Positions 1 through 6,361 of a stretch of DNA of 10,944 nucleotides are shown one piece after another; within the stretch, counting starts at the first letter, position 1; each line of letters starts with the position of its first letter. Source of the DNA: Cyanobacteria bacterium OH_CDB_58 (GTDB lineage Bacteria; Cyanobacteriota; Vampirovibrionia; Gastranaerophilales; Gastranaerophilaceae); the NCBI GenBank assembly GCA_023435965.1, contig JAEZLC010000203.1:1-10944 (forward strand), given 5' to 3'. A program made the translations under genes and the position numbers. The notes beneath the pieces were generated by a model that was not told the DNA's origin, did no database searches, and saw nothing but the letters and a program-made list of their open reading frames with translations.

Positions 1-98
1 CTTATGACCGCCATATACTTAGGCTTGCCAACATCGCAAATATTATTTTCTGTCTCTTGTGTGTTTATTATGTGGGTCGAACTACTATCTGATGACAT
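1..98 (-). CDS. Partial 5' end of an unidentified gene running off the left edge
   Basis: An open frame starts at an ATG at 98-96 and stays open for 32 codons to the window edge. It begins MSSDSSSTHIINTQ, then a segment reading CDVGKPKYMAVI. An in-frame TAA lies two codons upstream, so this is the first possible start in the frame. AAGG (108-105) sits six bases before the ATG as a plausible ribosome-binding site, and a TATAAT promoter lies further upstream. The polar, serine-rich first 20 residues look like a flexible tail. Too little is visible to name a family. The overlapping plus-strand frame at 4-201 has no ribosome-binding site and is probably its antisense shadow. The gene would be divergent from alaS. 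Confidence 0.5.
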   Translation of the reverse strand, partial: MSSDSSSTHIINTQETENNICDVGKPKYMAVI

Positions 99-162
99 CT
101 TTTACCTTATCTTGTTGTTAAATGCAATCAATTTAAAAACCGAGCTGCATCTAGCAGTTTAT

Positions 163-191
163 ATTATAATTGAAAAACTTTTAAAAGTCTA
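163..191 (-). promoter_or_regulatory. Probable sigma-70 promoter for the leftward gene
   Basis: Read on the minus strand, TAGACT (191-186) is followed after 17 bases by a perfect TATAAT (168-163). The predicted transcription start is near 156, giving a leader of about 58 bases before the ATG at 98. The spacer contains the palindrome ACTTTTAAAAGT (177-188), which overlaps the -35 box and could be an operator. The assignment rests on box match and spacing only. Confidence 0.45.
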
Positions 192-246
192 TTTTATATA
201 GCTCAAACATATTGTTTAAGCCCAAAATTCGATTATTGTGTGTTTT

Positions 247-276
247 TTGCTATGTGAAAATCTTTTGTAGTAAAAT
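247..276 (+). promoter_or_regulatory. Probable promoter of alaS
   Basis: TTGCTA (247-252) and TAAAAT (271-276) are separated by 18 bases, a fair sigma-70 match. Transcription would start near 283 and give a leader of about 27 bases that includes AGGAAG (299-304), five bases before the alaS ATG. There is no room for a T-box leader, which some alaS genes of Gram-positive bacteria carry. The stretch 99-309 otherwise holds only this promoter and the divergent one; no RNA gene was recognised in it. Confidence 0.45.
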
Positions 277-309
277 ATTATCAAGCAAAACTATAAAAAG
301 GAAGTATAA

Positions 310-2931
310 ATGACAGATCAGCTTAGCGGAAATGAAATAAGAAGAGCATTTCTAGACTTTTTTAAAGATAAACATCAGCACACTGAGGTTAAAAGCTCAA
401 GCCTAGTACCGGACAACCCGACTGTACTTTTGACAACAGCCGGAATGCTTCAGTTTGTTCCTTATTTTTTAGGACTGGAGCAGGCCCCATACGAACCTAA
501 GCGAGCTACTACTTGCCAAAAATGTGCAAGAGCGGGCGGAAAAGATTCCGATATAGAGAACGTAGGCAGAACCCCAAGGCATCATACTTTCTTTGAAATG
601 CTGGGTAATTTCAGCTTTGGTGACTATTTTAAAAAAGAAATCATTCCCTGGAGCTGGGACTTCGTAACGAACTATTTAAAACTTGATCCAAACAAACTCT
701 GGATTACGGTTTTTGAAACAGATGATGAAGCTTTTGATATCTGGCACAATGATGTAGGAGTGCCCAAAGAAAGAATATTAAGAAAAGGCGAAAAAGACAA
801 TTTTTGGGGTCCTCCCGGTGCCTCCGGTCCTTGCGGCCCTTGTTCGGAAATCCACTATGACCTAGGAGAAGAACTGGCTTGTTCAGACGAGTGTTCAATC
901 GATACTTGCGAATGTGACAGATGGGTTGAAATATGGAACCTTGTATTTATGGAGCTTTTCCAAGATGAAGAAGGCAACAGATCACCTCTTGAAAAGAAAA
1001 ACGTAGATACAGGAATGGGACTGGAAAGAATTACAATGGTAGTCCAAGGCAAAGGTTCTACCTTTGAAACAGATCTATTAACACCAATCTTGAACAAAGT
1101 ATCTGAAATGACTGCTGTACCATACAAGCAAGATGAAAAAACCGATATTTCTCTCAGAATAATAACCGATCACGCAAGATGCGTAAGTTTTATGATAAAT
1201 GATGGAATAGTCCCCGGTAACGAAGGAAGAAGTTATGTTCTAAGAATGATTTTAAGAAGGGCACTAAGACACGGCAAATTATTAGGTCTTGAACTTCCTT
1301 TCCTATACAACATAGTCGACACCGTAATTAATACTTACAAAGGTGCATATCCTGAGCTCGAAACTAACAAAGAAAAAATCAAAAACACCATAAAACAAGA
1401 AGAAGAAAGATTCAAAATCACCTTAGACAGAGGTTACAAGCTTATAGAAGAGCTCTTGGAAGAAAACAAGGACATAAACGGCGAAAACGCGTTCAAGCTA
1501 TATGATACATTTGGTTTTCCTTTAGAGCTTACGACGGAAATTGCTGCCGAAAAAGGATTAAAAGTTGATATTGAAGGCTTTAATCGAGCAATGAAAGAGC
1601 AAAAGGAGAGAGCAAAAGCCGCTACTCAAAAAATAAGTCTCACAAACGACCTGGTATATGTAGATATTGAAAACAAATTCGGCTCGACTGAATTTTTAGG
1701 CTACGAAAAGGCTCAAGCACAGGCAAAAGTAATCGCAACTGTTGAAGCAGGCGACTTTATTGACGTAATCTTGGACAAAACCCCATTCTACGCAGAATCA
1801 GGCGGACAAGTCGGAGACACAGGAATAATAGAATGCGAAAACTTTAAAGCAGAAGTTTTAAACACATTCAAAGTAAACAAACTTTTTGTTCACAGAGTGC
1901 AGCTTATAAATGGAGAAATCTCACTTTCTGATACAGTAAGTGCAACAATCGATATCGAAAGAAGAAGAAACATAACAGCACACCATACAAATGCCCACTT
2001 GCTTCAGGCAGCACTTATAAAAGTACTTGGAAATGAAGTAAAACAAGCAGGTTCTCAGGTAGAAGAAGGAAGAACAAGATTCGACTTTTCTTTCCACAGA
2101 GCTCTTACTCAAGAAGAAGTGCAAAAAGTAGAAAATATAATCAATGAATGGATTTCACAAGATTATAAACAACAAACAACCGTGATGAACATAGAGGAAG
2201 CAAAAAAGGCCGGAGCTATGGCTTTATTCGGCGAAAAATATGATGAAGATGTCAGGGTTGTAAAAGTCGCAGATGTCTCATCAGAACTTTGCGGCGGAAC
2301 CCACGTTGATTCGACTTCTCAAATCAGGCTGACAAAAATCACTTCAGAAAGTGCGATTGCAGCAGGTGCGAGAAGGATTGAAGCAGTCTGCGGAGAAAAA
2401 GCTTTTGAGTATTTAGACGAAAAAGCTTCAGGACTAGATAAGCTTGCACAGAAATTCAAAATCCCTCCATCAGAAGTAATAACAAGGGTGGAGAAACTCA
2501 TTGATGAACATAAAACCCTTCAAAGTGAACTTGGTACATTAAAAGCAGAAAGTGCAAAACAAAAGTTTCAAGCACTGGTCGAAAAGGCTGAAGTAACACA
2601 AGTAGGAAAAATTCTTGTTGAAAAAGTTGAAAATTTCGATCCGCAGGCAGTAAAAACAGGTGTCGAGATGCTATCTTCAAAACTTGGAGAAAGCCTTATC
2701 GTCATCGTATCCAAAGTTAGCAATGATCAAGTTTTCATAATGGTTAAAGCAGATGAATCATTTGTAAAAAAAGGTATCAATGCAGGTCAAATCGTAAGCA
2801 AAATCGCTCAAGCAACAGGAGGAAAAGGCGGCGGAAGACCAAACTTTGCACAAGGTGCCGGAAAAGACCCTCAGGCTATAGATTCTATATTAGAAGAAAT
2901 AAAAGCTGACATCAAAAAAACAGCAGTCTAA
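310..2931 (+). CDS. alaS: Alanyl-tRNA synthetase (AlaRS)
   Basis: This cytosolic class II synthetase charges tRNA-Ala with alanine and clears mischarged serine or glycine. At 873 residues it is full length for the bacterial family. The N-terminal catalytic core holds motif 1 (about residues 10-50), the motif 2 arginine region RATTCQKCARAGGKDSD (65-81) and motif 3 GMGLERI (about 235-241). A cysteine-rich insert around residues 190-205 (CSDECSIDTCECDRW) precedes EIWNLVF, as in many bacterial AlaRS. The editing domain has its zinc set, H559-x3-H563 and C661-GGT-H665. The C-terminal C-Ala domain has the GGKGGGRP glycine-rich motif near 837-845. The ATG at 310 has AGGAAG five bases upstream. It appears monocistronic, between its own promoter and a hairpin terminator. 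Confidence 0.98.
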   Translation: MTDQLSGNEIRRAFLDFFKDKHQHTEVKSSSLVPDNPTVLLTTAGMLQFVPYFLGLEQAPYEPKRATTCQKCARAGGKDSDIENVGRTPRHHTFFEMLGNFSFGDYFKKEIIPWSWDFVTNYLKLDPNKLWITVFETDDEAFDIWHNDVGVPKERILRKGEKDNFWGPPGASGPCGPCSEIHYDLGEELACSDECSIDTCECDRWVEIWNLVFMELFQDEEGNRSPLEKKNVDTGMGLERITMVVQGKGSTFETDLLTPILNKVSEMTAVPYKQDEKTDISLRIITDHARCVSFMINDGIVPGNEGRSYVLRMILRRALRHGKLLGLELPFLYNIVDTVINTYKGAYPELETNKEKIKNTIKQEEERFKITLDRGYKLIEELLEENKDINGENAFKLYDTFGFPLELTTEIAAEKGLKVDIEGFNRAMKEQKERAKAATQKISLTNDLVYVDIENKFGSTEFLGYEKAQAQAKVIATVEAGDFIDVILDKTPFYAESGGQVGDTGIIECENFKAEVLNTFKVNKLFVHRVQLINGEISLSDTVSATIDIERRRNITAHHTNAHLLQAALIKVLGNEVKQAGSQVEEGRTRFDFSFHRALTQEEVQKVENIINEWISQDYKQQTTVMNIEEAKKAGAMALFGEKYDEDVRVVKVADVSSELCGGTHVDSTSQIRLTKITSESAIAAGARRIEAVCGEKAFEYLDEKASGLDKLAQKFKIPPSEVITRVEKLIDEHKTLQSELGTLKAESAKQKFQALVEKAEVTQVGKILVEKVENFDPQAVKTGVEMLSSKLGESLIVIVSKVSNDQVFIMVKADESFVKKGINAGQIVSKIAQATGGKGGGRPNFAQGAGKDPQAIDSILEEIKADIKKTAV

Positions 2932-2953
2932 TCAAAACGAAATAAAGTATATT

Positions 2954-2985
2954 TTAAAAGAGCTACCAATCGGTAGCTCTTTTAA
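2954..2985. terminator. Bidirectional intrinsic terminator between alaS and the activase gene
   Basis: The arms AAAAGAGCTACC (2956-2967) and GGTAGCTCTTTT (2972-2983) pair perfectly around the loop AATC. Two further A-T pairs extend the stem to 14 bp. The A/T-rich ends give a U-tract on either strand, so it can end alaS on the plus strand and the convergent activase gene on the minus strand. The stop codon of the minus-strand gene (TAA, 2984-2982) lies inside the stem. Confidence 0.9.
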
Positions 2986-3686
2986 CTATCTATCAGGCCT
3001 TCACAAAGCAAGAATCTACCCAAAGGCTCGACACTGCAATACCTTGAGAGAGACTCGACAAAACATTTATTTGAACAGAAGCCGCCAGATAAATATATTT
3101 TTTCGGGCTTTTTTGCGAAATTCCATGCATTGTGAGCAATTCCGTGGACAAACTTAGAGACTGCCTCCTTTGCACTTCCTCCAGAAGCTATATCATCCAT
3201 AATTTTTTCTAAACCAAAAATTCCGCACGTAATGACATATTTCTCAATTGTTGTATTCAAATCCTTTTCTGTAAGGTTATAAAACTTCAAAAGCATCTCA
3301 ATAGTGGCTCCTGTACTGCTGGAGCAGGAGCTGTTCCAATCAAGGTCCTTAAATTGAGAATCCTTGAACTGAACCCACTTTGAATCCCTGCTGCCCAAGT
3401 CCAAGATTATTGCATCTTCCTGAACCTGCTTTTTGAACCCTTGCACAAGTGCTATTATCTCATTTTCATAATCTGACTCTTCTCTTATTAATGACTTTGA
3501 CATATGACCTGTTGCCCTATCAAATTTAAAGTCAATATTTTTTAAAACAGAAGAAGGAAGAATGTAGTATTTTTTCGATGATGCTTCTCGAACAAGGTAC
3601 TGAGAAAATGAACTCATTTTATCTGAACCTTCAGCCTCAATTATTTTTGCCCAGGTAGTACCTGCATCTAATACAATATTTGTCAT
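2982..3686 (-). CDS. HgdC/BadF-type [4Fe-4S] ATPase, putative enzyme activase
   Basis: This 234-residue ASKHA-fold ATPase matches the activators of 2-hydroxyacyl-CoA dehydratases and benzoyl-CoA reductases, which couple ATP hydrolysis to transfer of a low-potential electron. Visible motifs in order are phosphate-1 VLDAGTTWAK (5-14), phosphate-2 LDLGSRDSKW (95-104), and C121 in SSCSSSTGAT and C154 in ITCGIFGLEK, matching the family's CAAGTG and CTVFAESE cluster cysteines. A helix follows with HGIAHNAW (181-188), and the adenosine motif is YLSGGFCSNK (198-207). It is somewhat shorter than typical members (about 260 residues). In the family each subunit of the homodimer gives two cysteines to one shared cluster. 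The ATG overlaps the stop of the upstream gene (ATGA), which implies translational coupling, and no strong ribosome-binding site precedes it. Family assignment is firm; the target is unknown. Confidence 0.85.
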   Translation of the reverse strand: MTNIVLDAGTTWAKIIEAEGSDKMSSFSQYLVREASSKKYYILPSSVLKNIDFKFDRATGHMSKSLIREESDYENEIIALVQGFKKQVQEDAIILDLGSRDSKWVQFKDSQFKDLDWNSSCSSSTGATIEMLLKFYNLTEKDLNTTIEKYVITCGIFGLEKIMDDIASGGSAKEAVSKFVHGIAHNAWNFAKKPEKIYLSGGFCSNKCFVESLSRYCSVEPLGRFLLCEGLIDS

Positions 3687-4417
3687 CTTAATCTTAAAAA
3701 CGCCTCTATCTTAGCCTTTGTAGAATTTGTAACCGTGTCATCGATATCAATATAAAGACCATTATACTTATCTGCAAGATATTTTGCCAGTTGTGCCTTC
3801 GCGCAAAAAGCTTGAGAATAAAAAACCGTAGGCACATTCTGATCAACATACATTTCAAGTTCAATATCAGCGGGAGTGTTAGCTTCTACACATCTGGTCC
3901 ATCCGTACAAATGAGTTTCATCGGGAAACAACTCAAGTATAGACAAGTCATTAGGAGGAACTCCCCAAAAACCGAACTTAGGTATTGACTGTTCTAAAGG
4001 CTGATTTACAGGATCTACAATCGCTGCTGTTATGAGTTCAACCTTTTGTCTTAGGGGAAGAGTAGAAGTTGATATATTAATTTCTTTTTTGTAGGTATAT
4101 TCTTCAAAAACAGTTGTAACTACCTCAAAACCCATATCTTTTAGTATCTCTGAAGCGAACCACCCGCTATCACATTTGTCTTTGCCTATGGGAGCTATAA
4201 TAACAAGCAAAGAATCCTTTAAAAACAATGCGTTGTTAATTATATTTTTAATTATTTTGCAATAAGCATCCGGTAATATTTTTTTGTCAGGATAAGAAAA
4301 ATCAATATCCAAATCCACCCACTGTACTTGAGGATAAAGTTTCTTGTATTTGTCTATAATCTCAGGATGAGGATAGCCCCAAAATCCTATTATATTTTTT
4401 TCAATCTCTTTACTCAT
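3683..4417 (-). CDS. Uncharacterised two-domain protein coupled to the activase
   Basis: I do not recognise this 244-residue protein. It seems to consist of two similar halves. IIGFWGYPHPEI (9-20) and KFGFWGVPPNDL (147-158) open each half. Each half then has a hydrophobic strand, a cysteine and an A-x-x-L helix: APIGKDKCDSGWFASEIL (75-92) and VFYSQAFCAKAQLAKYL (198-214). It has four cysteines (53, 82, 176, 205), no signal peptide and no clear membrane segment, so it is probably cytosolic. The alternation of hydrophobic strands and helices suggests two Rossmann-like domains. The four-base overlap with the activase gene implies a functional partnership. By analogy it may be the enzyme or electron acceptor served by the activase, perhaps a reduced relative of dehydratase subunits, but no family motif proves this. 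The ATG at 4417 is the only good start and lacks a clear ribosome-binding site. Confidence 0.75.
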   Translation of the reverse strand: MSKEIEKNIIGFWGYPHPEIIDKYKKLYPQVQWVDLDIDFSYPDKKILPDAYCKIIKNIINNALFLKDSLLVIIAPIGKDKCDSGWFASEILKDMGFEVVTTVFEEYTYKKEINISTSTLPLRQKVELITAAIVDPVNQPLEQSIPKFGFWGVPPNDLSILELFPDETHLYGWTRCVEANTPADIELEMYVDQNVPTVFYSQAFCAKAQLAKYLADKYNGLYIDIDDTVTNSTKAKIEAFLRLR

Positions 4418-4423
4418 CTTTTC

Positions 4424-4429
4424 ATTATA
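4424..4429 (-). promoter_or_regulatory. -10 box for the uncharacterised/activase pair, predicting a leaderless mRNA
   Basis: On the minus strand a perfect TATAAT (4429-4424) is followed by six bases (GAAAAG) and then the ATG at 4417. A start at normal spacing from the -10 would fall on or next to the A of the ATG. No convincing -35 box is visible at 16-18 bases. GAAAAG could be a very weak ribosome-binding site if transcription starts further upstream. Confidence 0.45.
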
Positions 4430-4462
4430 ATATAAAGTGATGAATTTATTTTATAAAGCTTG

Positions 4463-4468
4463 TATAAT
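4463..4468 (+). promoter_or_regulatory. -10 box for the NUDIX operon, predicting a leaderless mRNA
   Basis: A perfect TATAAT (4463-4468) is followed by TTCTAT and then the ATG at 4475, so the expected transcription start coincides with the start codon. No Shine-Dalgarno-like sequence precedes this ATG. The -35 region is weak (ATGAAT at 17 bases). It mirrors the minus-strand box on the other side of the same 57-base gap. Confidence 0.5.
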
Positions 4469-4474
4469 TTCTAT

Positions 4475-5002
4475 ATGAAAATTTGCTCAGAAACAAAACT
4501 TGATTCCCAATTAATATACGAAGGGAAAGTCTTCACCGTAACTAAAGATACGGTAGAATTAAGCAACGGTCTAATCAGAAACAGAGAGATTGTCCACCAT
4601 AACGGCGGGGTTGTAATTCTTGCGGAAAAAGACGATAAAATCCTTTTAGTGAAGCAATGTAGATACGCTACACAAGGCGAACTTCTAGAGCTTCCTGCAG
4701 GAAAGCTTGATAAAGAAAATGAAGATATTCTTGATGCAGCAAAGAGAGAATTGGAAGAAGAAACGGGTCACATAGCAAAGAACTGGAAATCGCTAGGCTT
4801 CATTTGGCCAACCCCGGGTTTTTGCAGTGAAAAGCTATACCTGTTTTACGCAACTGATTTAACTTATCACAAGCCTAATCCTGACGAGGGCGAAATAATC
4901 GAATTCTTTGAAGTTGAAAAAGAAAAAGCCTTTGAAATGGTCAAATGCGGCGAAATCAACGATGCTAAGTCTATTTGTGCACTTATGAGGGCATATTCAT
5001 AA
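4475..5002 (+). CDS. NUDIX hydrolase, ADP-ribose pyrophosphatase-like
   Basis: This 175-residue cytosolic hydrolase probably splits ADP-ribose or a similar nucleoside diphosphate sugar into AMP and a phosphosugar. The NUDIX box runs from G76 in LPAGKLDK to RELEEETG (91-98), with the catalytic R91, E92, E95 and E96. A proline-glycine pair lies 16 residues after the box (P114-G115 in WPTPGFCSEK), a feature of the NudF/ADPRase subfamily. The first glutamate segment of the box has one extra residue: there are 14 residues between G76 and R91 instead of the usual 13. The ATG at 4475 is preferred over an in-frame TTG at 4460, which would translate across the -10 box. The gene is first of a four-gene run, and its stop overlaps the next ATG by one base (TAATG). 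Substrate specificity is inferred. Confidence 0.9.
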   Translation: MKICSETKLDSQLIYEGKVFTVTKDTVELSNGLIRNREIVHHNGGVVILAEKDDKILLVKQCRYATQGELLELPAGKLDKENEDILDAAKRELEEETGHIAKNWKSLGFIWPTPGFCSEKLYLFYATDLTYHKPNPDEGEIIEFFEVEKEKAFEMVKCGEINDAKSICALMRAYS

Positions 5003-5802
5003 TGATAAAAATGGTTGTTGTAGATATTGACGGAACAATTTTAAGCCAGAACTGTAAAATTTCTGACAAGTTAAAAAAACACGTAAAATGCCTTATTGAA
5101 AACGACATAAAAGTAGTTATTGCGACAGGAAGAATGCATTGCTCTGCCAAGCAAATTGCCAAGGAACTGGGAACTGACGCTCCGATAATTTCTTATCAAG
5201 GAGGGCTAATTATTGACAAAAACAACAACACATTATGGGCAAAATATTGTGACCAAAAGCTTGCAAGAGAAGTGGTCGAAAGATTAAGAGAAGAAGATTT
5301 CCACATAAATATATATATAGATGATAACCTTATTGCTGAAAATCACTCTCAGTACATAAAAGATTACGCCGAAGGCAAATACATAAAATATGAAATAGTT
5401 GAAAGTCTTAATAATGTCGACTTTCAGAACCTAAACAAAATCCTAGCGATTGATTATGACACACAAAGAATCGACTCAATCATCAAAAAGCTAAGCGACA
5501 TCTACAAAGAATCCCTATACATAGTGAAATCTACCCCATATTTTTGTGAAGTTTCACACCCCGAGGCTACAAAAGGAAATGGGATAAGGTTTTTAGCCCA
5601 GCAATGGGGGATTGATCAAGAAGAAATAATGGCAATAGGCGATCAAGATAACGATATAGAAATGCTTCTGGCAGCAGGAGTAAGAGTTGCTATGGGCAAT
5701 GCAACTGAGAATCTTAAAGAAGTATCTAACTTTATCACAAAAACCGTCGATGAAGACGGGGTAGTCCACGCAATCAATAAATTTACGGGAATAAAGGTGT
5801 AA
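5002..5802 (+). CDS. Cof-type HAD-superfamily phosphatase (HAD-IIB)
   Basis: This 266-residue cytosolic phosphatase has all four HAD motifs: motif I VVVDIDGT with nucleophile D8 and acid/base D10, motif II VIATGR with T42, motif III K191 in KGNGIRF, and motif IV AIGDQDNDIEML with D214 and D218. The cap between residues of about 80 and 185 is the alpha/beta C2B type of the Cof group. These enzymes act on small phosphorylated metabolites such as sugar phosphates or flavin and pyridoxal phosphates; which one here cannot be told. The ATG at 5002 shares its A with the stop of the NUDIX gene and has GAGGG at 4987-4991. An in-frame TTG at 4975 was rejected because it lies well inside the upstream gene. 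The overlap implies coupled translation with the NUDIX enzyme. Confidence 0.92.
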   Translation: MIKMVVVDIDGTILSQNCKISDKLKKHVKCLIENDIKVVIATGRMHCSAKQIAKELGTDAPIISYQGGLIIDKNNNTLWAKYCDQKLAREVVERLREEDFHINIYIDDNLIAENHSQYIKDYAEGKYIKYEIVESLNNVDFQNLNKILAIDYDTQRIDSIIKKLSDIYKESLYIVKSTPYFCEVSHPEATKGNGIRFLAQQWGIDQEEIMAIGDQDNDIEMLLAAGVRVAMGNATENLKEVSNFITKTVDEDGVVHAINKFTGIKV

Positions 5803-5804
5803 AA

Positions 5805-6293
5805 ATGGAATTAAGGATAGGACAAGGGTTTGACCTTCACAGACTTGAAGAGAACAGAAAACTTATCATAGGCGGAATAGAAATCGATCACGAAAAAGGA
5901 CTTCTCGGGCACTCAGATGCTGATGTTCTTGCCCACTCTATAACCGATGCTCTTTTAGGTGCTTTAGCTCTTGGAGATATCGGCACACATTTCCCGGACA
6001 ATGACCCTCAGTACAAAGGTATAGACAGCCTTATCCTTTTGAAAAAAGCATATGAACTGGTAAAACAACAAGGTTATACAATCAACAATCTTGATAATAC
6101 GATAATGGCTCAAGAGCCCAAAATGAAGCCGCATATACCTAAAATCCAACAAAAACTTGCAGAAACATTAGAGATAGAACCTTCTAAAATATCTATAAAA
6201 GCAAAAACAATGGAAGGTGTTGACGCTGTCGGAGAAAAAAAAGCTATATCAGTTCAAAGCATTGTTTTATTAAAATCTTCAAATAATTTATAA
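5805..6293 (+). CDS. ispF: 2-C-methyl-D-erythritol 2,4-cyclodiphosphate synthase (IspF)
   Basis: IspF is the MEP-pathway enzyme that cyclises CDP-methylerythritol phosphate with loss of CMP on the route to isoprenoids. At 162 residues it is of normal length for this trimeric protein. The zinc ligands are present: D10 and H12 in GQGFDLHR and H44 in LAHSITDAL. The GHSDADVL (35-42), GDIGTHFPD (57-65) and AQEPKMKPH (102-110) blocks are typical. The C-terminal block is unusual: IKAKTMEGVDAVGEKKAI (131-148) replaces the usual KATTTExLGFxGRxEGI, losing one threonine, the phenylalanine and the arginine. ATG at 5805 lies two bases after the HAD stop, with AAAGGTG just upstream. No other MEP gene is in view, so its operon partners are metabolic but not pathway mates. 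Confidence 0.95.
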   Translation: MELRIGQGFDLHRLEENRKLIIGGIEIDHEKGLLGHSDADVLAHSITDALLGALALGDIGTHFPDNDPQYKGIDSLILLKKAYELVKQQGYTINNLDNTIMAQEPKMKPHIPKIQQKLAETLEIEPSKISIKAKTMEGVDAVGEKKAISVQSIVLLKSSNNL

Positions 6294-6319
6294 TCAACTA
6301 TTGTATAAATAATAAATTC

Positions 6320-6345
6320 GTGATAATTTCGTATAAAGTTATCAC
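6320..6345. repeat. 7-bp inverted repeat between ispF and the following gene
   Basis: GTGATAA (6320-6326) and TTATCAC (6339-6345) are perfect inverted repeats around a 12-base spacer that contains TATAAA (6332-6337). It lies just before the ribosome-binding site of the next gene. It could be an operator over a weak internal promoter or an mRNA hairpin between the two genes. No U-run follows, so it is a poor terminator. Confidence 0.35.
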
Positions 6346-6361
6346 AATTTGGAGATATGTT

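Noticed and set aside
4..201. A plus-strand 65-codon frame with hydrophobic stretches
   Set aside because: No ribosome-binding site or promoter is visible, and it overlaps a better-supported minus-strand frame and the divergent promoter.
210..309. A T-box or other riboswitch leader for alaS
   Set aside because: The leader after the likely promoter is under 30 bases and has no T-box core or antiterminator hairpin.
704..2680. Several minus-strand frames of 60-90 codons inside alaS
   Set aside because: They lie antisense to a full-length conserved gene, lack ribosome-binding sites and show no family motifs.
2993..3175. A second minus-strand frame within the activase gene
   Set aside because: It is an out-of-frame shadow of the activase C-terminus, which carries the real adenosine motif in its own frame.
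4460..4474. TTG start extending the NUDIX protein by five residues
   Set aside because: It would lie across the TATAAT box, and no ribosome-binding site precedes it; the ATG at 4475 fits the family's N-terminus.
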